Positions 11,364-21,208 of a DNA stretch of 64,000 nucleotides are shown here, one piece after another. The notes beneath the pieces are model-generated. The model did no database searches, had not been told where the DNA came from, and worked only from the letters and a program-made list of their open reading frames with translations. This DNA is from Corynespora cassiicola (Eukaryota > Ascomycota > Dothideomycetes > Pleosporales > Corynesporascaceae): positions 6,076,001-6,140,000 of the forward strand of contig JAEUWY010000005.1 of NCBI GenBank assembly GCA_022059125.1, given 5' to 3'. The translations under genes and the position numbers were made by a program. The stretch's first letter is position 1, and each line of letters starts with the position of its first letter.

Positions 11364-12127
11364 GGCTCTTGAAATGGATATGCTACTATTCGATCACTAC
11401 CAGCGTGGTGGAGGGGATTTTGTGGTTTGTATGTCCAAATATAAGAGGCGATTCACCACACAATGATTGATGGCTTCTCACAATATGTTGACTATATTGA
11501 TCATTATGATGGTACAATACCGGAAAATCTGGGCAACTGCACTTGAACCTGTGCAACACATACATCATCTATGTGAATGTTGATGAAGTGACTCAACAGA
11601 GATGCTGCCATGGAAACAAGCTTCCCATCTATTTCCGGCAAATCTACGCCACGATAACTTGATCCGAAGCAGAGGAACGAACTATGAAACCTTCCTGATC
11701 ACACTCATCATCACATATATCCATACTATACACGAAGGTTGGTTGGCCCAACATCTTTGCGTTGGGATAATGAACCGCGGATCTCTCGATCCCGCCATTA
11801 AGGCTGCCTATACAGCGCCCTTGGCGGTTTCTCAACTCTCAAAGTAACAGTGATCGGATGTATAAATAAACAAGGTGATTTCTGGTAAAAGTCCCATGAC
11901 TAACCAAAAGTATACACATGGAACAAATGATTATGCTACTTACTTACAAGGCTCATACGGTATCAGACGTCGGGAATCTCACAGCTCTGAACAAGATCAA
12001 GTAAACAAATCCAACCATCACACCCAAACCACAGATTACAAAAATACAATACAAAACCAGTTATTATCTATAAAATCTAGACATCAACGTTTAACGCTAA
12101 CAATAATCAGAGCATCCCGAAGAGCCT
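11364..12127. other. Gene-free interval
   Basis: Spacer between the first and second RING paralogues. A plus-strand frame of 81 residues around 11602-11847 has no support. Confidence 0.5.
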
Positions 12128-12612
12128 TCACCAATGGATTCGATCATAGTCCAGCATATTCCCCCAGGTGCTAAAGACCACCTCCACACCAGCCTCATCC
12201 ACATCCATGGGATCAGTCAGACTCTCCGCACTGCCCTGCCCACCCCCCTCTTCAGCCTCACCGCTATCCTCACTACCACTACTACTATGCCGATCCACCC
12301 ACCCAATCGGCCTCTTCTCCCTCGGCGGACAAATCTCCACCCGACATAGCGGACACACATGCGAATACTCCTCAATCCCGTTGATGAGACCATTCAGGCA
12401 TGCGCGATGGAACACGTGCCCGCACGCAACGCGCATGGGCGTCGCATCGCGCGCCGGCGTCGTCCGGTCCAGCGCCTCGAGGCAGATGAGGCAGTCCTTG
12501 TCCCCCGTGACGGAGGGAATGGCGTAGTCCTCGATGCGCAGCTCCGCGCCCACGGCCTCGAACTGCACATCTTGTAGCTCGCTGGGGTCGAAATCGTCGG
12601 GGTCGAAATCGA

Positions 12613-12645
<33 letters not shown>

Positions 12646-13813
12646 GGTCGATGTACTGCTCTACGTCTGCGTCGATGTCGTCGTCGTCCCACTCGCGCGC
12701 GCCGCCGGGGCCTGCAACGTTGTGGTACTCGGATTCGCTCTGCGCGAAAGCGACAACATCCTGCTCGTCATCCTCTTCGCCATCGAAAATGGCGTGGCGA
12801 ATCATCTCAAATTCAAAGTGCAGGCCAAAGTTTGCCTGGGGCGTGGGCGCTACGGCCAGGAAATCGTCCCAGCCGTACCAGTCACACATGACGTGCACGA
12901 TCATGTTCTTGTGCGAGAGTTGCATGCTGGCCTGGCAAAATACGGCGACGAGAGAGTGGTGCATGACCCAGGGCAGGAGCTGCAGCGAGGGCGTGATGCG
13001 CGCGAGGTACTTGCCGCGGACGTAGATGGAACCCAGGATGGTGGTAAAATCGGACCGCGCGAGGATGATTTTTGTGGAGTCTGAGCAATTGGCAAAGGGG
13101 TGCGTGATGAGAGTCTTCCAGTATGTCTCAAGCTCGGAGGCGAGGATGCTGTAATGGTAGCGCTCGGGGTCCGGGGCCGAGGGCAGGTCTTGCAGGAAGT
13201 CGGCAATGGAGGCGGTGATGAGGGAGAAGATGGCAAGGACGTTGTGGACTTCCTTTGCGTCTTGCGCGTTCTTGAGGCATTCATTGATGCACTCGTGCAA
13301 GTTGTAGACGTTGTGTGCAAAAGTCATCGGATCGGCTGCGACATAGTCTATGCTGTCCTCACATACCTTGGGCACATACTTTGGCTGTTGGGCGATTGCA
13401 TCTCGTACAACGTCGCCATGGTGTGACGCCAGTAGAGCATCGAGCAAATCGCAGTCGAAGACGTCGCAAGTGAAGCCCAAATCGTGCTCCACGCCTTCCC
13501 ACGCGGCCTCATAGTCATTGGGGAAGCGTCGAACCAGGCGTAGGATTTCTCGCGTCACCTCTTCAGCTCTTGGGTATCCGTCACCAATGGAGTTATCTTG
13601 TACGTCCCATAACATTCTTGCCGCTTCCTTCCAGTTGGGAATATCATTGTGGCGGTTGTACTTCCAATCACGATAGATCATCATAATCTTGCGGTACGCC
13701 GAAATCTCCTGCAGCATCTGTCGTGGATGAGCACAAGTATTCAAAGCAGTGAGTAGTACCGGGATAAGGGAAGCATCGATCTCATCTCTGCCCAAATCCG
13801 ATCGGTGACCCAT
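12128..13813 (-). CDS. RING-H2 protein, paralogue 2
   Basis: Intronless, 561 residues. The N-terminal helical region aligns loosely with paralogue 3 (for example D-L-L-D-A-L-L-A-S and Q-Q-P-K-Y-V-P-K-V against F-F-D-Q-L and T-Q-P-R-Y-I-R-Q-V). A serine run of about ten residues encoded by a GCT/CTG microsatellite (about 12614-12645) precedes the motif E-L-Q-D-V-Q-F-E-A-V-G. The RING-H2 follows: C-L-I-C-L-E-A, C-G-H-V-F-H-R-A-C, L-I-N-G-I-E-E-Y-S, C-P-L-C-R, then I-C-P-P-R-E-K-R-P. It is a predicted E3 ubiquitin ligase by family. There is an acidic, Ser/Glu-rich C-terminal tail. No signal peptide or membrane segment is seen, so it is probably cytosolic or nuclear. Confidence 0.85.
12614..12645. 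repeat. Trinucleotide microsatellite (GCT)n in coding sequence
   Basis: A perfect trinucleotide array within RING paralogue 2. On the minus strand it encodes the serine tract. Confidence 0.9.
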
Positions 13814-14380
13814 TCTGTCGATGTGTCTCTATCAATATCAGGATTTCTCAGCTGACTTGGGGTTGGGAGGTCCGATATGGGCTTTTTGCGAGTAACTTTC
13901 CTTCCAGTCTTGACAGAATCGAGGCTGGTACATTATATAATGAAGATCCTGAAAGTTCTTCCAAATGAACAATGCCAAAAGGGCCATTATGTGTTCATTT
14001 CGATTTCTTTCTTTTTGATGAATTGTTGACGGCATGTACCTTCCTTGGTATATTAACACGTGTGTTCGCGTTACAGAAGAGCCGAAGCGAAGATATTCCA
14101 AAGCATTAGAAACTACTGCTCCGTCTCTTTCCATGTCGTTCTAGGTATCGAAAAGACAGTTCCAGTCTTCTCGACAATATTGTAACCAAGTACAGCTCGG
14201 GCAGTGAGCCATTGTTTAACATGGTACTTGCCTCACAACATCATACAACGACAATATTTGCTGGATATTTTACACTATCTTTTGGATGTTAGCCTATGCT
14301 ACATTTGATTTGAATACAATGTTTGTTAAGATCCCGTGGATCATGGCGACTTCCAAAGCTATTGGCCGCCCAAACATTCT
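13814..14380. other. Gene-free interval
   Basis: Spacer between RING paralogues 2 and 3. A minus-strand frame of 98 codons (13838-14134) starts with ATG but shows no recognisable features, and I do not call it. Confidence 0.45.
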
Positions 14381-15886
14381 TTATGCATCGGCCATGATGA
14401 CGTCTCCATCTCTGTCGGACTGAGTTTCGCCCGAGTCTGAACCATGCACGTACCCGTTGAAAACATCGGAGACATTGTCGGAGACACTGAGCTCGGTAGT
14501 GAGATTAGCCGGCAGAATGACCTTCCTCTCGCGTTGCTGGCAGATTGGCTCGCGGCAGTTGGGGCACAAATTGCTAAACTCCTCTATGCCGTTGATAAGC
14601 TCTCCAATACAGCCATAATGGAACGTATGCTTGCACGCGTGGAGAATGGCAGGGAGCTTCTGCAACTCAGTCTCTTCGTGTGATAAACCTTCCAGGCATA
14701 TCGTGCATATGTCTTCCTTTATCTCGGTGGGTATGGTGGCGTGCGAGGCAAAATTTTCCACGAGCAAAGGTGAACCGACGGGTTCAAAGTGGATATCTTC
14801 GAAGAAGTGTTCCATGCCATAAAAGTCCTCGTACTCGGCATCATCATCATCATCATCATGGGCTAGATATGCGACGGGAACGTCCCACCTATCAAACTGG
14901 GGGAATCGATAAGATGGCCGCGGATCCAGCTGATCATGGTCCAGGAATTCGTCCAGCTTGAGTTCCTGGAGCACTTCAGTAATCAAGTCTCCGCGATCAC
15001 GGCTATCCATGGTCTTCCATGCACAATTCGTGAGCCAGTACTGCAGTTCCCACTCCAGTTCGTTTGCGGCGACATTGTCCAACAAACCGAGAGCTTTATT
15101 CAAGATGAAGCCATAGCATCCCTGGAAGTTGACCTTGGTGAGCTGCTCTCGAATTTCCAAAGGGACCGAACATAAAGGTGAGCATATGGTTTTCTTGATC
15201 CAGGCTTCTAGGTCTGCAACATACAATGAAATCCTGTCAGGGGTGACGTGCTTGACCCCATGGCCATAGGCGTGAGCTGCATCGTTTGCAATGAAGAGAG
15301 TCATTGCGCTGAAGAACTGCAGTATGCAGGTCAAAGCCGGGGCGTTGTTTCGATAGTCGCAGAGAAGCTGAGACAACTCGACGAAAGGCTCATCTTCGTT
15401 TCTCTCAGCATGCCAATGTTCTTCAAGATTTGATACTTGCCTAATATACCGTGGCTGAGTGTCGAACAATTCCTCGACGATGTCGGCAAACTCCGGGCAT
15501 CGGCTAAGCTGATCGAAAAAGTCGGCCTCGAGCTGGCGGAGCACGACTCCTCGATACTCCTCGTCCATGTTGGATGACAGATAGGTAAAGCTTTCCCGAA
15601 CATACCACTTGGCCTCATTCCAAGCGATTTCGAAGGGAGGCAGTGGTTGCTGGACCTCTGCATGGCTCTTCAAGATGTAGGCGCGCGTGTCGTCCCATTG
15701 AACAGCTCGTATCAATCGAATCATGGGCTCAGGACTAACGTGGTAATCGAGAGTGAAGTTGATGCAACTCGTGGCATCGTTAATCAGATCGAGAACCGTC
15801 GCAGAAACGTGAGCGAAGGCGCTGGGATCCGAGACGAAGTGGCCAAGGTATTGCTTAGTGAGAGGCATGGAATTCATGCTGCTCAT
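14381..15886 (-). CDS. RING-H2 protein, paralogue 3
   Basis: Intronless, 501 residues from the ATG at 15886 (M-S-S-M-N-S-M-P-L). An upstream in-frame ATG at 15985 would add 33 residues that look like untranslated leader. The N-terminal helical region resembles paralogue 2. A short Asp run encoded by ATC repeats (about 14838-14861) precedes F-F-E-D-I-H-F-E-P-V-G. The RING-H2 is C-T-I-C-L-E-G, C-K-H-T-F-H-Y-G-C, L-I-N-G-I-E-E-F-S, C-P-N-C-R, then I-C-Q-Q-R-E-R-K. All eight ligands are present. Ubiquitin ligase activity is inferred from the family. Confidence 0.85.
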   Translation of the reverse strand: MSSMNSMPLTKQYLGHFVSDPSAFAHVSATVLDLINDATSCINFTLDYHVSPEPMIRLIRAVQWDDTRAYILKSHAEVQQPLPPFEIAWNEAKWYVRESFTYLSSNMDEEYRGVVLRQLEADFFDQLSRCPEFADIVEELFDTQPRYIRQVSNLEEHWHAERNEDEPFVELSQLLCDYRNNAPALTCILQFFSAMTLFIANDAAHAYGHGVKHVTPDRISLYVADLEAWIKKTICSPLCSVPLEIREQLTKVNFQGCYGFILNKALGLLDNVAANELEWELQYWLTNCAWKTMDSRDRGDLITEVLQELKLDEFLDHDQLDPRPSYRFPQFDRWDVPVAYLAHDDDDDDAEYEDFYGMEHFFEDIHFEPVGSPLLVENFASHATIPTEIKEDICTICLEGLSHEETELQKLPAILHACKHTFHYGCIGELINGIEEFSNLCPNCREPICQQRERKVILPANLTTELSVSDNVSDVFNGYVHGSDSGETQSDRDGDVIMADA

Positions 15887-17773
15887 CTTGAATTGTTTTA
15901 TGCAGGTTGTGGCTGCTAGTGGTCGGAGTTGGGGGCAGTGGATGTGTTGAAAAAAGTGAGCGGAGGTTGATGTAGTATAATGCATCGGCCGAGAAGAGAA
16001 GGAGCGATCTTACGAACCCGAACTGGGAGCGCAAGGGGCCTCTTTAAGTGAGCGGCAGGGGGGAAACGCTCAGAATATGGTTGAGTAGGTGAGGTTGCTA
16101 GTTTAGGGAACGTGTGTGTGACGTTGAGGGTCAAGAGGAAGTGTTGAACTGGGGATTATGAGGGGTGGAAGGGAGTGGAGGGGCGCCCGGGACAAGCGAG
16201 GTGGGTGAAGTGGGCGCGGGAGCCCCCTTGTCCTACGAATGCCGTGTGAGGCAAGAGCGGAACGGGGCAATACGCCAGTGAGCGCTGGGAGAGTCGCTGT
16301 GCAGCATGTTCGGCCGGCTTAGCTTGATCTCTGAGATCTTGGAAAGCCGTTTTATCTTATGACGCCTCTGGACAGGTACCGTCGGAGCTCCATGTGATCT
16401 GCGGGCAGGGGCCAGTTGCCATGTGTGGTACCTAGATAGTATCCAAGCCGCGTGCGAGGGGTGCCTAGGTATGAGTGAGCCGACCTACCACGAGCTCTCC
16501 ATTATGCCTCCTGCACTGCGTTGGCCTGAATACGCCCGTTTGGTTTGTTTTAACAGGAGGTCTTGACCAAAAATCATGCTCGATCCCGGAAAAGCGCTAG
16601 CCAAACCACGCCGCCAACTTTGCGGTATACCTGAAAAATCCATGTCGTCTCTGGAAGCCATGGAAAGCATGCCCTTTTATTTCTACTAACAACTATACAA
16701 GTCACATGAAGCCATTCTGGGGTTCAATGTAGTTCATCAATCCAATCATGGAGTGATATCGGCAATTTTGTTGAGGGGCCCCCAGGATTTTGCAATCATG
16801 ATGCTGACCATTTCCGCCAAAATTCGAGGACATGTTGGCTTGATGAACCAAGAAAACTTGAAGCTGTCATGGCTCATACAAGCAAGGAAAGTGGGCCGTT
16901 GGCGCATGCTGGATGATTCCAGAGTCCATCCAAGCGTTTGATGAAAACGCTCCCCGGGGCGTGCGGACCAAGCCAACTTGTAATCACATTATTGTTCACG
17001 CAAGAACAGAATGGTGTTTGCTACAGGTGACGAATAGAAAGAGAGTAGAGATTTTTACTTTTTTCGGGGGCCATGTACTCGTTTTTAAGATGAGGGGAGC
17101 CACAGGCCAGCCGGGGATTCCAGCAGGACCTTGTAAAGGGAAACATTCGTGTAGCCCTCGCCGCAGGTCGGAAGACTATTGGAAACGAAATCCAGGTTGT
17201 GGTTGGTGCCTCGCGGATTATGCTTCGTCCCGGTTCACTCGGCCGTGGCTTATAGCTGATTAGAACCGTCGCTTGCCTCCAGGTTCGTAGCCTTCACTCA
17301 TAGAAATATACTGATGAAGCGGTGAATACGCTTCCATGCCAACCCCACCCCAGCTTGGACTGGGGATTTCAGTCTTTATCGTTGAAATGAGTTTTTCTAC
17401 CAGGAACTGCATCCGGAAGTGTACTTGCCACATTCAAGATGCATCTCACCTAGATGCCAGGTAGGCAAGTGACCTGCCTCATGTGAGAAGAGATTATCCA
17501 CACATGGCCTGGGTTACGGTTGTCGTTCAAACTTCTTGGCAATCCGACAATGCCACGGTAGGAAAGATGGAACTTTGAGTCATGCCTCCCTGCTCAACTG
17601 GGCAGGTTTCATGACTGCCCATGTGCTTCCCAAGGCCCCGATGTCCGTGCGGTTTCACACCATGAATAGATAGTGGGAGCGTTCACAAGAGGAAAAACGG
17701 ATGTTCTCGACCAACGAGAGACCATAAACGCTGTGAAATTGTAAAAAATGCCCTTCTATCTGCTTCGAATTGA
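15887..17773. other. Gene-free interval (1.9 kb)
   Basis: Normal base composition with only short frames broken by stops on both strands. I see no spliced gene, tRNA or repeat. The size would allow a lost fifth RING paralogue, but no RING signature could be read here. Confidence 0.45.
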
Positions 17774-18769
17774 TCATTTGTTCCTCATAGCAATGCGAGT
17801 GTAATGGAAATGGGACATCTCGGCACAGGCCGACGTATATGCCTCTTTTTCGTCCGGAAGCATGCCAAGATCTCTGACCCATGCGTTCATCACCCTTCTC
17901 GCTTTTATGACCCATCTCTTCATGTCTACTTCCGTCGAACTCTGTATCTCCACCTTGTTTGCCCTGCTTTCCCATTGATCCGCGAGCCAGCCCTCAACCA
18001 GAGGTGCGACATGGTCCAAGGTGAAGTAGCCCATATCCACCGTCCCCTCGCCATGGAGGTCCCAGTCGAACTCCAAAACCTCCAGGTGAGGAAACGGAAG
18101 CTTTACCACCTCAACGAGTTTGCATTTGTTGATGAAGCGCTGCAGTACCTCCTCCGGGTCATCGCCCTCCGCTCCCGTGCCCGACCTTTTCCAGTTCTTC
18201 GGCAGCGACCAATTCTCCCCCAAGTCCATTTTCAGCGTCAGAATTTCGATGCGCGGACACTGGCGCAAGAAGTCGACTGCGACCTGTCGATCCCAGTCGC
18301 CGTCCAGGGAGCATGGAAACGCCACTTTCCGGACGGTCTCGAGCGGGTCTTCGAGCGGAATACGCTCCACCATCTGCCCAAGCTGACTCGCGAAGCGCGG
18401 CGTGATTTTGAATTCGCTTGCGCGGAAAACGAGGGGCACGACTTCGCTGTATAGCTGGCGGCATGCATAGCTCAAGGGCGTAAAGCGTAATCCTCGTACC
18501 GCAAGCTGGTCTTGGCCTGTCAGGCGTCGGGGGTTCTCGCCGTCGAAAACAATGGGGTTCGGATCGTAGGCACAGTCGCTGGATTGGTGGCATGTGCAAA
18601 GTGTCTCCTTGAACTCTCTTTTCTCGTTCCAGAGACACCTCAACGAGCCACAGTGGCTGCAGCGCTCACCATTCCATACTTTGCGGGCTTCTTGGCGGAT
18701 GGTGAAGTAGTAGATCCTGTCACGTATCTCGCGCGGTAGCTCTAGGAGGTTGAGCTTTCGATCTTCCAT
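17774..18769 (-). CDS. F-box/2EXR-like hypothetical protein
   Basis: Intronless, 331 residues. The N-terminus, L-N-L-L-E-L-P-R-E-I-R-D-R-I-Y-Y-F, is the signature shared by fungal 2EXR and F-box-like domains. It is followed by a four-Cys segment (C-S-H-C then C-T-C-H) of unknown role and by the conserved L-S-Y-A-C-R-Q-L-Y-S-E that these proteins carry. The rest has leucine-patterned segments without a clear repeat. The family is large in filamentous fungi and mostly uncharacterised; some members may act as substrate adaptors (inference). It sits between RING paralogues 3 and 4 on the same strand, a suggestive but unproven neighbourhood for ubiquitin-related functions. Confidence 0.75.
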   Translation of the reverse strand: MEDRKLNLLELPREIRDRIYYFTIRQEARKVWNGERCSHCGSLRCLWNEKREFKETLCTCHQSSDCAYDPNPIVFDGENPRRLTGQDQLAVRGLRFTPLSYACRQLYSEVVPLVFRASEFKITPRFASQLGQMVERIPLEDPLETVRKVAFPCSLDGDWDRQVAVDFLRQCPRIEILTLKMDLGENWSLPKNWKRSGTGAEGDDPEEVLQRFINKCKLVEVVKLPFPHLEVLEFDWDLHGEGTVDMGYFTLDHVAPLVEGWLADQWESRANKVEIQSSTEVDMKRWVIKARRVMNAWVRDLGMLPDEKEAYTSACAEMSHFHYTRIAMRNK

Positions 18770-19311
18770 CTCGAGGACTTGTGATGGATGTCTGTGAATT
18801 GTCTACGCTTTGTCGACTCTAGAAAACTGCGCCGCCCACGTGGCCGGATGACTAAGCCGGAGTTGCAGACTTCCAAAAGTTGCTTGATTAGGCACTGGAA
18901 TGAGGGTACAGCATTTTGCCACCTGTCATTGAGCCTCGTGTATTTATAGCTAGTCCGGTATCGGCGGGGTAATTTTTCAGGCTCTCAATCTGAGTAACAT
19001 CCGTTACATTGGTAGTATCAAATTATGGAGGCACAATAGGTATTCCGATGAAGTCCTTTCCAGCATGGACAACCAACGAAGTGGGCTTGTGGGTCACATT
19101 TACAACACCCAAAAACGGCTAATACAATATAAACTGCCAGTCCCTCGGTCATACAAGCCGAGGTGAAGAACCTTGTGAAATGTTGAACCAACAGGATCTC
19201 GGCGGCCACTTGGTTATAGGGCCGAAAGGCTTGTATCTCCAACACTAAGGCGCACCCCGCAACGGCAATTCTTACATCAGCGGGTACAAAAGTGGCGACT
19301 TTTGTGCTAAA
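18770..19311. other. Divergent intergenic region
   Basis: Lies between the 2EXR-like gene (minus) and the cupin gene (plus) and presumably contains both promoters. A minus-strand frame of about 120 codons overlaps the cupin start and is treated as a shadow. Confidence 0.5.
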
Positions 19312-19892
19312 ATGACAGTCTTGTATCACAAAGGAAAAAAGGCCAAGATGGAATCGAAACCGCTGAGACGCATCGTGACCACACACCAGTGTACCAAATC
19401 GGCAGTGATGATCGACGATAAGTTGCCTCTAAACCCTTCTCCTGGCGGAGCCGGCGAACGAGTTATCTGGCAGAGTCACGAATTTCCAGCCAGAGTGGAT
19501 GAAGAAGGCGACATGGCACAGCCGTCCATGGGGTTTTATGCACAAGGATCGACGATTCGTGTGGTGGATGTTCCACCAAACAGTGCCGGTTTCAATCACC
19601 GGACTTCATCCCTGGACTATGGAATCGTAATGGAGGGAGCTGTTGAGCTGCTCCTTGATGACGGCACAAAGACTGTATGTCATGCCGGAGATGTGATTGT
19701 CCAGCGTGCGGTGAGTAGAAATTTCCAATTAGGTGGCATTCTGTTAATTTATAGACTATGCATCAATGGAACAATACAACAGACAAGCCGGCACGCATGA
19801 TTTTCGTTCTCATACCAGCTGTACCGCTAGTTGTTGCAGGAGAGAAACTAGGAGATTTCCATCTTCCCAAGCTTCCTGGCCAGGTGGATTGA
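19312..19892 (+). CDS. Small single-domain cupin protein
   Basis: Two exons, 19312-19710 and 19755-19892, separated by a 44-nt GT-AG intron, give 178 residues. An alternative start at 19348 (M-E-S-K-P-L-R-R) would give 166 and may be the better one. The cupin core is clear: F-N-H-R-T-S-S-L-D-Y-G-I-V-M-E-G for motif 1, and G-D-V-I-V-Q-R-A with T-M-H-Q-W-x-N from exon 2 for motif 2. The second exon supplies the motif 2 His, so without splicing the protein would lose it. Cupins of this kind bind a metal in a beta-barrel; the substrate cannot be predicted. The C-terminus ends L-P-K-L-P-G-Q-V-D. It is convergent with RING paralogue 4. Confidence 0.85.
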
Positions 19893-20206
19893 ATAGCTAT
19901 GTAGGAGAAAATCACCAGACTGCATAGATTTGATCAAGAGATTTCTCACTTGGTGGGTGATATACTTGAAGATAATCATGGTTATTTCTAAAACAGTTGC
20001 TGGTAACCCTAAACAAACCAACTGTTGAAAGACCAATCATGGGCCCCCTATCTGTGCCACTCAAGCAACTAAATACTGCGAAAAGACAGGACCCAATAAA
20101 CACCACAAAAAAGGCGTAACTGTGAGTGTAATAAAAAAAGAAAATCGAACTCTAGAATAACGTGTAAACACCAAGAAAGGTATGAAACAGAATCCATGAA
20201 TCCCCA
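19893..20206. other. Convergent intergenic region
   Basis: About 310 bp between the 3' ends of the cupin gene and RING paralogue 4. Nothing recognisable. Confidence 0.5.
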
Positions 20207-21208
20207 CTATCCCAATCTTCTTTCAGGGTTGGAGCAGAATTCGAGATATTCCTTTGTATGCTCCTTGAACCTCGTGTTCAACTCATCCAACGCGTTGTAC
20301 AAATCGAATGGATAATCTGTGGGGGAATACCGCCTCAGAATGGTGCGGATTTCGTGTAGTGGCACCCCCATCCTGATCCCCCCTTCAATGTAGAGGACGC
20401 CTTCTGCTGTAAATACGAGGTTTTTGAATATTCCCGTACCGTAAGCAGACTGCATTCCTTCTTCTTCTTCTTCTTCTTCTTCTTCTTCTTCTTCTTCTTC
20501 TTCTTTCTCGTCGCTATCTTCTTCCTCGTCTTCTGCATCGTCTTCCTCTTCCTCTTCCTCTTTTTCATCTCCTTCTCCCCACACCTCTTCCTCTTCCTCT
20601 TCTGGGGCTTCCCCCCTCAGCCTCATCATCGACCCCCGAATCTCCATAAACGGATCCTCCGGCCCTTCATAATCCTCCCGGAGGAAATCAAACTCGACCT
20701 CCCCCCCACTCCAATACCCATCATCCTCTGGGAAGACGGGCCGCCTCTCCCTCGCCGCACACACCGCGCCCCTGCACAGCGGACACGACACCACATCCCC
20801 CCCACACGCGCCATTCGCCCACCCGGCGAAGCAGTCCGTGTGGAAGACGTGGCCGCACGCGCGCAGCGCGGCCGTGTCCTCGCCGTCGTCGCTGTCCGCC
20901 TCGTATAGGCAGATGCTGCACTTCCAGTCCGCGGGCAGTTGGGAGCGGGGGAAGGCGTCAGCGTGGTCGAGCGTGGCGATTGGATCGCCGACGAGCTCGA
21001 ACTCGACGTCTTCGAGCGGGGTGACCTCGAATTCGTCGAATTCGGCGTTGGAGGTGGTGGAGGCGGCGTCGGTGTCAGCGTCGGAGCTGGTTTGCTCCGA
21101 GACGTTGACGCCTAGGAAGAAGTAGTTGTAGGCGACCCACTCGGAGTAGGTCCAGCCGTGGAAGTCCTCGGGGACTTCGAGGGAGCTTGTTGAGGATGAT
21201 TCGGACAT
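20207..21208 (-). CDS. RING-H2 protein, paralogue 4 (acidic tail)
   Basis: Intronless, 333 residues. It is shorter than the other three and lacks their long helical N-terminus. The shared motif P-L-E-D-V-E-F-E-L-V-G lies near residue 65. It is followed by the RING-H2: C-S-I-C-L-Y, C-G-H-V-F-H-T-D-C, C-P-L-C-R, then V-C-A-A-R-E-R-R-P. A very acidic region with an uninterrupted Glu run, encoded by a CTT/GAA microsatellite (about 20459-20504), follows. The C-terminal 90 residues are ordinary in composition. It is predicted to be an E3 ubiquitin ligase by family. The conserved motif plus RING suggest a truncated or rearranged duplicate of its neighbours. Confidence 0.85.
   Translation of the reverse strand: MSESSSTSSLEVPEDFHGWTYSEWVAYNYFFLGVNVSEQTSSDADTDAASTTSNAEFDEFEVTPLEDVEFELVGDPIATLDHADAFPRSQLPADWKCSICLYEADSDDGEDTAALRACGHVFHTDCFAGWANGACGGDVVSCPLCRGAVCAARERRPVFPEDDGYWSGGEVEFDFLREDYEGPEDPFMEIRGSMMRLRGEAPEEEEEEVWGEGDEKEEEEEEDDAEDEEEDSDEKEEEEEEEEEEEEEEEGMQSAYGTGIFKNLVFTAEGVLYIEGGIRMGVPLHEIRTILRRYSPTDYPFDLYNALDELNTRFKEHTKEYLEFCSNPERRLG
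20459..20504. repeat. Trinucleotide microsatellite (CTT)n in coding sequence
   Basis: A perfect CTT array that encodes the glutamate run of RING paralogue 4. Confidence 0.9.

Noticed and set aside
13838..14134. 98-codon minus-strand frame as a small gene
   Set aside because: It has an ATG but no signal peptide, domain or repeat, and its length is compatible with chance.
19018..19386. Minus-strand frame of about 120 codons with several Cys
   Set aside because: It overlaps the start of the well-supported cupin gene on the other strand and has no signal peptide or family match.
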